DNA from: Cellvibrio sp.
GTDB taxonomy: Bacteria > Pseudomonadota > Gammaproteobacteria > Pseudomonadales > Cellvibrionaceae
Direction: 5' to 3'
Assembly: GCA_016712405.1 (NCBI GenBank)
Contig: JADJRD010000001.1
Coordinates: 62,001-126,000 of the forward strand
Length of the DNA stretch: 64,000 nt
This document shows, one piece after another, positions 56,927-64,000 of the stretch; position 1 is the first letter of the stretch; the number at the start of each line of letters is the position of its first letter. Below the pieces are notes generated by a model that did no database searches, was not told where the DNA came from, and saw only the letters and a list, made by a program, of their open reading frames with translations. A program made the translations under genes and the position numbers.

Positions 56927-57053
56927 CAAATCGCTGAAGCAGCGCGCACTTCGTGCGCTGGACAGTTTTTAAGTCGCAGTTTTTTGGTTTTGCTGCGCAA
57001 AAATATTCCACAAAACCGCAACTTAAAAACTGCCGCTGAACTCGGCGTTAAAT
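56921..57053 (+). other. attC recombination site 3
   Basis: R'' GCCTAAC (56921-56927) is the exact complement of R' GTTAGGC that starts this cassette at 56465, as cassette biology predicts. R' is GTTAAAT (57047-57053) with L' GCTGAACTCG. The inside includes GCGCGCACTTCGTGCGC and the same GGACAGTTTTTAAG/CTTAAAAACTGCC stem as attC2. Length is 133 bases. Confidence 0.9.
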
Positions 57054-57128
57054 TGGAAGTTATGGATAAAGATGTACTATACCAAAAAGACTTTTAATCA
57101 ACATTGGCAACAACAGTAGATTAATATT

Positions 57129-57539
57129 ATGGAAATCGATGAGTTAATGCATTCTTTCTTTACAGAAATGAATAACTGGGAAAGGTTTTGCAATCAAATT
57201 GACAGAGAAAGTACTTTTTCTTATGAGATTAAGTCCAAAAAACAGAAAGACGAAGTGCGAAAAATTACAGACAAATATCTCACCAAAAAAGAAAGAAAAA
57301 TGGGATTACCAGAATATATTTCTTATGGTGATGAAGGCAGTTATTCATATAACCCCGATGAAGAAGAAATTGTTGTTATTGAAATCATCAAAAACAACGC
57401 AACAGTAACAACAGCTAGGAAAAAACCAATTGAACAACAATATAGATATTTTTTGAAAAAATCAAAAGATGGGTGGCTGATTGACTCAAAAAAAAGATTT
57501 TCTAATTGGAAAGGAAAATGGGAAAGCGCAATACTATAA
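57129..57539 (+). CDS. NTF2-fold immunity-like protein, on a cassette
   Basis: A 136-residue acidic/lysine-rich protein with low GC. The C-terminal stretch (QYRYFLKKSKDGWLIDSKK, then WKGKWESAIL) follows the pattern of NTF2-fold immunity proteins, which protect against polymorphic toxins. No cognate toxin is in the window. It belongs to the fourth cassette, whose own attC is missing or cut short just after the stop (CTATAAC may be its remnant). The family assignment is by pattern and moderately sure. Confidence 0.5.
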   Translation: MEIDELMHSFFTEMNNWERFCNQIDRESTFSYEIKSKKQKDEVRKITDKYLTKKERKMGLPEYISYGDEGSYSYNPDEEEIVVIEIIKNNATVTTARKKPIEQQYRYFLKKSKDGWLIDSKKRFSNWKGKWESAIL

Positions 57540-57571
57540 CTAGTGCGAATCCTATTTTTTATGATCATTAA

Positions 57572-57625
57572 ATTCGGCTTTTCGGAAAATACTTTGTACG
57601 CGAGTGTAAGCATATTGCAAGTAGG
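57572..57625. repeat. 54-bp duplicate of argS internal sequence
   Basis: 57572-57625 matches 60380-60433 within argS with three mismatches in 54 bases, in the same orientation. It is followed directly by a copy of the end of the secreted-protein gene. The junction shares GTAGG with both parents (55228-55232 and 60429-60433). Confidence 0.85.
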
Positions 57626-57862
57626 TTACGATGTTGCGGTTACAGGTAAGGTTAGAGAAAAAATAAAATGTCTGCGCCCTCCAATTTAAACTTTGAATCT
57701 GTAAGGTCAGATTGAGTCTAAACCACCTCGCCCGTTGGGCACCCCTCCGAAGGAGGGGAATGGGGTTGTGCGAATTGAGAGTCAGAAATATAAAATTGGC
57801 AGTGACAAAATTCCCCTCCTGCGGAGGGGTGCCCCGAAGGGGTGGGGTTGTTAAAAGATAAA
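57621..57862. repeat. Repeat R2 with duplicated tail of the secreted-protein gene
   Basis: 57621-57715 copies the last part of the secreted-protein gene (55228-55323) with a few changes. 57710-57862 is the CACCTCGCCCGTTGGGC element followed by its inverted half (CCCCTCCTGCGGAGGGGTGCC). No gene is seen in 57540-57873. Confidence 0.85.
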
Positions 57863-58054
57863 GAGGATATGTGATGAACGAAAACCCTTATGAGGCACCT
57901 AAAGCGAACACAGTCCTGGAAGCTGTTGCTGATGTTCCAACAGAGATTAAGAAAAAAATTAAGAATGCCTGGATAGCAGGGCTTATTTCTATAGCGATCA
58001 CTCTTATCATTATTCTTATTTCGTTTACTGGAACAAGCATAATGGGAATTAATT

Positions 58055-59611
58055 AGTCGCCCCTGAAAAACAATTTAAAATCCATCAGTACAAATTTCAC
58101 CGCACCAATATCCATATCACACGTGAATAAAACCATTTTGAGATACTGCAGATCAACCAACTCTGCGTTAACTCGCTAAAAATCCTACTATTTTCCCTGG
58201 CATTAGGCCATTTTACGCAACAAAAAAATGCCTCCAATGCAGCGATCATCCATTTTCTTAAATTCCACGCACATGCCGCCATCAATAAATTAATCTGATC
58301 ACCAGCCGCACCCTTCAAATAATTTCTCGCTAGTCGAAAACCCGATTTCAAATGACCAATGATCGGTTCAATGGCCGCGCGTCGTCGACATTTCGCTCGC
58401 TTTTTTCACGCTCATAACGCGTATCTTTTTCTTCGGATTCTCTGGCAATATAATCTTAATCCCCTTCACTTCTTTTCGACCACGATAGCCGCGATCACAC
58501 ACAGCTTCTTGAATTTTACTGATCCGAACCGACTGTGCTTTTTCTAATACTTCATCCAGTGTATTTACATCAGCAATATTTTTTTTCATGGCTCACAGCG
58601 CTCAAAATTATGTTGCCTGTTGAGGTGGTGACAATCGACGCTTTTGCACCGTATTCATACGGCTTATGATCTTTTCCTTTCGCCACACAGTAAGCCTGCG
58701 GTTCGTGCAAACTGTAAACTTTGTCACTGTCATGTTTCTTTTGCGTCAACACTTTTGGTATAACGCAAAGTTTTCTGTTTACTTATCGGCAATCAGTTGC
58801 GGTAATTTTCGTTCTAATTCCCTCAGTAAAACTCCCGCTATTGTACGCAAACGCTTGATCGCTTTAACCGCTTTTGCACGCTTTTTGACATGACGAAAGA
58901 AACGTAAATTAATGCGTAATGATTTAACTTCTTTGACAAATGTACGCCGCTGCGCAATGTTATTGCCTTTTGCTAATTTATTTAAACGATTGATAATCTT
59001 GATGGCGAGTTTTCCATCCGTTGGATAGGTTATTGCTTTCTCTTGTACGGTGGTATCAACATTGACTATCGACTCTTCCGCTTTTTTATCGTGCAACTTC
59101 ACAGACATCACAAATATTTTTTCAACACCTTTTGCGCCAATACGTTTTCTAAAATGCACCAATTCCGTAGCATGACAGGGTAATTGGTTGTGAAAGTTTT
59201 TAATGCCGCAAAATGCTTGGTAATACGGATTTTGTTTCCACGCCAACACCACACGTTCATCGCTCAAATTTTCTAATTGCTTGAGTATTAGTAAGCCCAC
59301 CATCACGCGAATGGGGATGCTCGGCCGACCAATACCTTGCGTGTATTCGCCGATAAAGTCTTTTTCAAATTCTTGCCAAGGAATGGCGTTGGATAGCAGC
59401 AGCAGCGGATCTTTTGGGTCTAGCTGATCGATTAAATCACTGCCAAAAAAACTTGTTTGTTGATGTTGTTCTGTGGCTTTTAACATGTTTTTTATTTCTC
59501 ATTTCGACCAAAAATGTAAGGAAATTTTATCATTTTTGGTCGATTTGATGTCGCTATTTTTTGGTTATTTTTATATTTTTCAATGCGTTAGTTGGTTTTT
59601 CAGGGGCGACT
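58055..59611 (-). mobile_element. IS5-like insertion sequence, copy 2 (inverted)
   Basis: A 1557-base element with the same ends as copy 1, in opposite direction, flanked by AATT (58051-58054 and 59612-59615). Copies differ in the lengths of several A/T runs (for example seven against six As before the transposase ATG) and by a handful of substitutions near the transposase 3' end. Confidence 0.93.
58097..59486 (-). pseudogene. IS5-like transposase, copy 2, three defects
   Basis: The same protein as in copy 1. A CAA-to-TAA change makes a stop after LIADK (58779-58781). The first A run is eight long here (58579-58586), against six in copy 1 and seven needed. The second A6 run (58401-58406) is as in copy 1. 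It cannot make a full transposase as written. Confidence 0.88.
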
Positions 59612-59903
59612 AATTATACAGGACTGTTGGACGTAGTTTTAATGAGCATTTTTGTGTTTGGGATATACAAAAATAGTCGTGTGTGCGCGATATTAATGCT
59701 GTTACTTTTTCTCGTTAATAAAATATTAATGCTTATTCAATATGGGAGTCTGGGTGGAAGTCTGCCTAGTATCCCTTTAGCATTACTGTTTTTGTGGTTT
59801 TACACTCAAGGCGTTATTGGAACGTTTCAATATCATGCGTATTTGAAAAATTCTAAGAGTCCATCGATGTAACAATCTGTACATGCGCCGATATTGTTGA
59901 GTC

Positions 59904-60056
59904 GATTGAATCTAAACCACCACGCCCGTTGGGCACCCCTCCGAAGGAGGGGAATGGGGTTGTGCGAATTGAGAGTCAGAAATATAAAATTGGCAGTGAC
60001 AAAATTCCCCTCCTGCGGAGGAGGTGCCCCTGAAGGGGGGGTGGTGTTGTTAAAAG
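59904..60056. repeat. Repeat R3 before argS
   Basis: Nearly the same as 57710-57862 (R2), with CCACGCCCGTTGGGC and CCCCTCCTGCGGAGG hairpins. It ends 16 bases before the argS stop codon. Confidence 0.85.
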
Positions 60057-60071
60057 AAGAGTTTTTAAAAA

Positions 60072-61805
60072 TTACATTCTCTCCATCACCTCAATTCCCA
60101 ATAAATCCAAACCTTTCTCAATAGTTCTTGCAACCAGATGACACAAACGCAAACGGCTATTGCGTAAATCTTCTGTGATGCCTTCTTTTAAAATCGGGCA
60201 GGCTTCGTAAAAGGTCATATACAAACTGGCGAGTTCATATAAATAAGTGCAAAGCACATGCGGTATAGCTTCGCGAGCGACTTGATCTAAGACTTCGCTG
60301 AATTGTAATAATTTAATCGCCAGATTTTTTTCTTGTTCGCTTTGAATCATAATGTTTGATGAGAGTGCTGTCGGATCGCATTCGGCTTTGCGGAAAATAC
60401 TTTGTACTCGGGTGTAAGCATATTGCAAGTAGGGCGCGGTGTTGCCTTCAAAACTCAGCATCGAATCCCAATTAAAAATATAATCGTTGGTGCGAGTTTT
60501 ACTCAAGTCAGCATATTTCACTGAACCTATACCGACTTTTCGTGAAATCTCGCTGATTTCGTTTGCGGCGAGTTCAGGATTTTTTTCTTTGACTAAAACG
60601 CTGGCGCGTTCAACAGCTTCTTCTAGTAAATCGGCTAATTTAACGGTACCACCTGAGCGGGTTTTGAAAGGTTTGCCATCTTCACCCATCATGGTACCGA
60701 AAGCTAAATGTTCCAGGCTGACGGATGCGTCAACAAAAGCAGCTTTGCGTGCAACCGTAAAAACTTGTTGCATATGTAAGGATTGTCTTGCGTCAATAAA
60801 ATACATAATGCGATTGGCGTTAAGTTTATTGACTCGGAATCGTAATGCCGCTAAATCGGTAGTTGCGTATAAATAACCGCCGCCTTGTTTTTGAATAATC
60901 ACGGGTGATGGGTTGCCATCTTTATCGGCCAACTCTTCCAAAAATACGACTTGTGCGCCTTCGCTTTCTTGTGCAAAACCTTTTGTTTTTAATTCTTCGA
61001 CTAACGGAGCGAGATCATCATTGTAGAAACTTTCGCCACGTACATCGGAATCGGTTAGCGTGACATTTAAATTTTGGTAAATTTCTTTGCTGTGAGCGAG
61101 AGATAAATCCTTAAATTGTTGCCAGAGCTTTTGCATTAGTGCATCGCCGGATTGTAAACGCACCACATAGTCACGCGCTTTCTGCGCAAATGTTTCATCT
61201 TCATCAAAATGTTTTTTAGCTTGTTGATAAAAAACTTCCAAATCTTTTAAATCCATTTGTTTGTTTTGTGCGAGTTGCTCTTCCAACTCGGCAATCAACA
61301 TTCCAAATTGTGTGCCCCAATCGCCGACATGATTTTGTCGAATCACTTTGTGGCCTTGAAATTCTAATAATCTTGCAAGTGCATCACCGATTATGGTGGA
61401 ACGCAAATGGCCTACGTGCATTTCTTTGGCAAGATTAGGCCCGGAATAATCAATCACTACCGTTTGTGGGTTTGTGGTTTGGGGAATGTCCAAACGCGAA
61501 TCGGTTTGTGCGGTAGCTAAGGAAGATCCCAACCATTCGGGGGCCAAATCGATATTGATAAAACCCGGACCCGCAATTTCAAGTTTGCTCGCTATGCCTT
61601 TCAAATCCATCGCTGCCACTATGGCTGTTGCCAATTCGCGTGGGTTTTTGCCCATTTGTTTGGCTGCGCCCATTGCGCAGTTGGCTTGATAATCGCCGAA
61701 ACCGGCTTTTTTACCTGGGGCGATTAATGCGGGTAAATCAGCAGGAATACCACAGGCTTGCATGGCTTGGAGGACACGTTGATTAAGCAGATCACGAATA
61801 TTCAT
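60072..61805 (-). CDS. argS: Arginyl-tRNA synthetase
   Basis: A 577-residue class I synthetase charging tRNA-Arg. The HIGH motif appears as HVGHLRST, and the KMSKS-equivalent loop as KPFKTRSGG. The N-terminal Add domain and the C-terminal DALR domain (with HVLCTYLYELASLYMTFYEACP) are present. Full length. A 54-base piece is duplicated 2.8 kb upstream. Confidence 0.96.
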   Translation of the reverse strand: MNIRDLLNQRVLQAMQACGIPADLPALIAPGKKAGFGDYQANCAMGAAKQMGKNPRELATAIVAAMDLKGIASKLEIAGPGFINIDLAPEWLGSSLATAQTDSRLDIPQTTNPQTVVIDYSGPNLAKEMHVGHLRSTIIGDALARLLEFQGHKVIRQNHVGDWGTQFGMLIAELEEQLAQNKQMDLKDLEVFYQQAKKHFDEDETFAQKARDYVVRLQSGDALMQKLWQQFKDLSLAHSKEIYQNLNVTLTDSDVRGESFYNDDLAPLVEELKTKGFAQESEGAQVVFLEELADKDGNPSPVIIQKQGGGYLYATTDLAALRFRVNKLNANRIMYFIDARQSLHMQQVFTVARKAAFVDASVSLEHLAFGTMMGEDGKPFKTRSGGTVKLADLLEEAVERASVLVKEKNPELAANEISEISRKVGIGSVKYADLSKTRTNDYIFNWDSMLSFEGNTAPYLQYAYTRVQSIFRKAECDPTALSSNIMIQSEQEKNLAIKLLQFSEVLDQVAREAIPHVLCTYLYELASLYMTFYEACPILKEGITEDLRNSRLRLCHLVARTIEKGLDLLGIEVMERM

Positions 61806-61930
61806 AGAAAATAGCTAGGCAGGATGAAATGAGGGCGCGATTTTACCCAGTCAACCGCCGGGTGTCATCTTAATGGCTATAATCCTTTTCATCGTGGTTA
61901 TTCATTATTTGAAATACGAGGGAATTTGAC

Positions 61931-62707
61931 ATGATTCAATCTGATTGCGCACAGATACGGCTTCATCAGGATCAACGGATATTAACGATTCAATTGAATC
62001 GACCTGAGCGAAAAAATGCTTTGTCATTATCTATGTATTCGGCCTTGGCTGAGGTGATACAGCAAGCCAATCAGTCATCTGAAATTCGTGTATTGGTGTT
62101 GAAAGGTCAGGATGAATTTTTTACCAGTGGTAATGATTTAATGGATTTTATGAATGATCCAGAAATTCGTGCGGATCATCCCGTAGTTCGATTTATGAAT
62201 GCGTTGATGCGATAAGAAAAACCAGTCGTCGCCTTGGTAAAAGGTTTTGCTATAGGTATAGGCACAACATTGTTATTGCATTGCGATTTGGTTTATGTCG
62301 CAGATGATGCGAAATTGCAATTGCCGTTTGTGAATTTGGGTTTGTGCCCGGAATATGCCAGCAGTTATTTATTGCCGAGGTTGGTCGGTAAAGCCAAAGC
62401 GTCAGAATTATTGTTATTGGGTGAATCTTTTTCCGGTGTTAAAGCGGTGGAGTTGGGAATTGCGACTGCATCCGTTCCTTGGGACGAGCTTAATGAATAT
62501 GCACAAGAAAAAATTAATCGATTAGCGAAACAGCCCCCGTCAGCAGTGAAGCGAACAAAAACCTTGTTATCACAAAATCAAACGACGATTGATCAATGTT
62601 TACAAGCCGAGTACAAGGCTTTTGCGGAAGGATTAGGTTCAGAAGAATGTAAGGAATCGGTGACGGCTTTTTTTGAAAAGAGGGCACCTGATTTTTCGCG
62701 GTTTTGA
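61931..62707 (+). pseudogene. Enoyl-CoA hydratase/isomerase, in-frame stop
   Basis: A crotonase-fold protein of about 258 residues. LNRPERKNALSLSMY and the oxyanion-hole half FFTSGNDLMDF are in the first part, and VKGFAIGIGTTLLLHCDLVY and FVNLGLCPEYASSYLLPRLVG in the second. A TAA at 62213-62215 interrupts the frame between ALMR and EKPVVALV. The frame is otherwise the same, so this is a single-codon change, not a shift. The catalytic acid Glu is present in the second half. It is probably inactive unless the base is an error. Confidence 0.85.
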
Positions 62708-62717
62708 AAAATTTACC

Positions 62718-62770
62718 CCTCTCCCTAACCCTCTCCCACAAGGGGCGAGAGGACGGGGGGAGAGGGGAAA
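62718..62770. repeat. CCCTCTCCC extragenic repeat (single copy)
   Basis: CCCCTCTCCCTAACCCTCTCCC then AAGGGGCGAGAGG...GGGGAGAGGGG forms a hairpin. It is the same family as 7851-7967 and lies 11 bases after the hydratase stop. Confidence 0.72.
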
Positions 62771-62801
62771 GATAAATTAAAAAATCCAACAGGAAATTAT
62801 T

Positions 62802-63602
62802 ATGTTCAACTTCAATCAAAAAAATGTATTAGTGGTTGGTGGCACCAGTGGAATCAATCGCGGAATTGCAGAAAATTTTGCTCGTGTTGGGGCTAATGTT
62901 GCCGTTATCAGTCGTTCGCAAGAAAAAGTAGATGATACGATAAAATCATTGCGCGCACTGGGATCAAAAAAAGTTGCAGGGCGTGCGGTGGATGTGCGTG
63001 ATGCGGAGCAATTAAAAAATCAAATTGTGGAATTAACTGCTGAAATAGGTCGATGGCATGTGGTGATATCTGGCGCTGCTGGAAATTTTCCTGCCTTGGC
63101 GATGAATATGTCCGCTAATGCATTTAAATCCGTTGTGGATATTGATTTGTTGGGAACCTTTAATGTGATGCAATCGGTATATCCTTACTTACAAAAACCA
63201 GGCGCATCGATTATTAATATTTCTGCTCCACAAGCGTCTATTGCCATGATTGCACAATCTCATGTATGTGCTGCAAAGGCCGGTGTGGATATGATCACTA
63301 AATCACTTTGTGTTGAGTGGGGAGTGGAGGGAATTCGTATTAATTCAGTAGTGCCTGGACCGATTGATGGCACAGAAGGAATGGCGCGACTTGCGCCAAA
63401 CGATGCAATGCGTGATGCAGTAAAAAAATCTGTACCATTGAAACGAATGGGCAATGTGGATGACGTTGCCAATCTGTGTATGTTTTTAGCATCTGATTTC
63501 GCCAGTTATATTACTGGCGCGATTATTCCGGTTGACGGTGGTTGGGTGGTATCGGGTGCGGGTTCGATGAATTCGATTTTGGCTGCTGCGATGAAATCTT
63601 GA
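62802..63602 (+). CDS. Short-chain reductase, 2,4-dienoyl-CoA reductase type
   Basis: A 266-residue SDR. The NADP-binding loop is GGTSGINRGIA. The active-site region is SAPQASIAMIAQSHVCAAKAG. The usual YxxxK tyrosine is replaced (Val four residues before Lys), as in eukaryotic-type 2,4-dienoyl-CoA reductases, and the end VPGPIDGTEGMARLAP also fits that group. It probably reduces dienoyl-CoA during unsaturated fatty-acid oxidation. It follows the hydratase in the same direction. Confidence 0.82.
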   Translation: MFNFNQKNVLVVGGTSGINRGIAENFARVGANVAVISRSQEKVDDTIKSLRALGSKKVAGRAVDVRDAEQLKNQIVELTAEIGRWHVVISGAAGNFPALAMNMSANAFKSVVDIDLLGTFNVMQSVYPYLQKPGASIINISAPQASIAMIAQSHVCAAKAGVDMITKSLCVEWGVEGIRINSVVPGPIDGTEGMARLAPNDAMRDAVKKSVPLKRMGNVDDVANLCMFLASDFASYITGAIIPVDGGWVVSGAGSMNSILAAAMKS

Positions 63603-64000
63603 TTAAAAACATTTTTGGCCACCATTTTCCTGTGATCCAAAAACCTTGTCGTTTTTCATCCCAAGCTATACCGTTTAATACTTTTTCAGGATTATCAAAC
63701 AGCGTTTCGGCAATGGGTTGCAGATTTAATTCGCCCAGTACCTCACCTGTCTGAGGATCAATTTTAACAATTTTATGTTGATACCATAAATTCGCCCAGA
63801 TAAAACCCTGAGCAAATTCCAATTCGTTGAGCTGATCAATTTTTTTATTATTGTCTTTTACTTCTAGTGTTTTTTGAACTTTAAATGTATCCGGGTGATG
63901 GAAGAATAATTGATGGCTACCGTCGCTACGAATTAAATATTCGTTGTCATGGGTTAATCCCCATCCTTCACCTGAAAATCGCAAAGGTTTTAATTCTTCA
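63523..64000 (-). CDS. Glutamine cyclotransferase-like protein (5' end outside window)
   Basis: The last 158 residues of a beta-propeller cyclase that makes N-terminal pyroglutamate. GEGWGLTHDNEYLIRSDGS, ELEFAQGFIWANLWYQHKIVKIDP and NGIAWDEKRQGFWITGKWWPKMFLI are characteristic. The normal end is after WPKMFLIKI; the last 23 residues lie inside the converging SDR gene, so the 80-base overlap may result from a lost stop. Confidence 0.82.
   Translation of the reverse strand, partial: EELKPLRFSGEGWGLTHDNEYLIRSDGSHQLFFHHPDTFKVQKTLEVKDNNKKIDQLNELEFAQGFIWANLWYQHKIVKIDPQTGEVLGELNLQPIAETLFDNPEKVLNGIAWDEKRQGFWITGKWWPKMFLIKISSQQPKSNSSNPHPIPPNHRQPE

Larger units (their letters stand above)
57874..59872 (+). 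pseudogene. NPYxAP membrane protein gene, split by the second IS copy
   Basis: The two parts are 57874-58054 and 59616-59872. Removing the element and one AATT restores MGIN-YTGLLDVVLMS in frame and a 145-residue protein. The N terminus MNENPYEAPKA carries the NPYxAP motif common to a group of small membrane proteins. Four transmembrane segments follow. Function unknown. A GTG one codon earlier could also start it. Confidence 0.8.

Noticed and set aside
59894..60124. ORF over repeat R3 and the argS end
   Set aside because: Composed almost wholly of repeat sequence and the antisense of argS.

Overview
The window reads as a piece of a Gram-negative gammaproteobacterial chromosome. The evidence is a Pseudomonas-type sigma-54 flagellar cascade (fleQ, fleSR, fliEFGHIJ), the gacA-uvrC-pgsA-tRNA block, ybeZ-ybeY-corC-lnt, and several TonB-dependent receptors. 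The content and gene order recall Cellvibrio-like marine or soil gammaproteobacteria, but this is an inference from gene order and protein resemblance; no database was searched. 

Layout. (1) 1-13084 is a flagellar block: the end of fleQ, the fleSR two-component genes, the fliE-fliJ export and basal-body genes, then a STAS / response regulator-PP2C-kinase / Hpt trio resembling the HsbA-HsbR-HptB switch. Two toxin-antitoxin pairs sit between its transcription units, and two good -24/-12 promoters lie beside them. (2) 13193-22056 is housekeeping: purU, a small membrane protein, the ybeZ-ybeY-corC-lnt operon, gacA-uvrC, pgsA, tRNA-Cys and tRNA-Leu. (3) 22144-33147 is an accessory island after tRNA-Leu: a type IA restriction system (hsdR, frameshifted hsdM, hsdS) with a Fic gene inside it, a four-unit 177-bp repeat array, a DUF559 nuclease-like gene enclosed in the same repeats, and a membrane-attached metallophosphoesterase. 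(4) 33358-37726 holds a MATE efflux gene split by an IS5-like element, and an HD-GYP gene. (5) 37756-41479 holds thiO-thiS-thiG under a TPP riboswitch, then xseA. (6) 41600-53719 is outer-membrane uptake: a Fur-box-controlled siderophore receptor, PepSY protein, tiny lipoprotein and heme-type receptor, then a TonB-C-like protein, an ECF-sigma-like fragment with a methyltransferase, and a second receptor with a beta-helix lipoprotein. (7) 53971-60063 is the most disturbed part: frameshifted mlaA and a secreted protein, then an integron cassette cluster without integrase (three attC sites, VapBC, a DUF5360-like protein, an NTF2-fold immunity-like protein) inside the remains of a tandem duplication, then a second, inverted IS copy. 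(8) 60072-64000 holds argS, an enoyl-CoA hydratase with an in-frame stop, a 2,4-dienoyl-CoA-reductase-like SDR, and the end of a glutamine cyclotransferase.

The strongest candidates for something not described before are the integrase-less cassette cluster lodged in a tandem-duplication scar, with a TA cassette whose toxin stop codon lies exactly at the recombination point, and the DUF559 gene embedded in the dispersed repeat family. A caution applies throughout. At least six genes, including the transposase, are broken at runs of A or G. This may be sequencing error rather than biology, so the pseudogene calls here should be read with that in mind.
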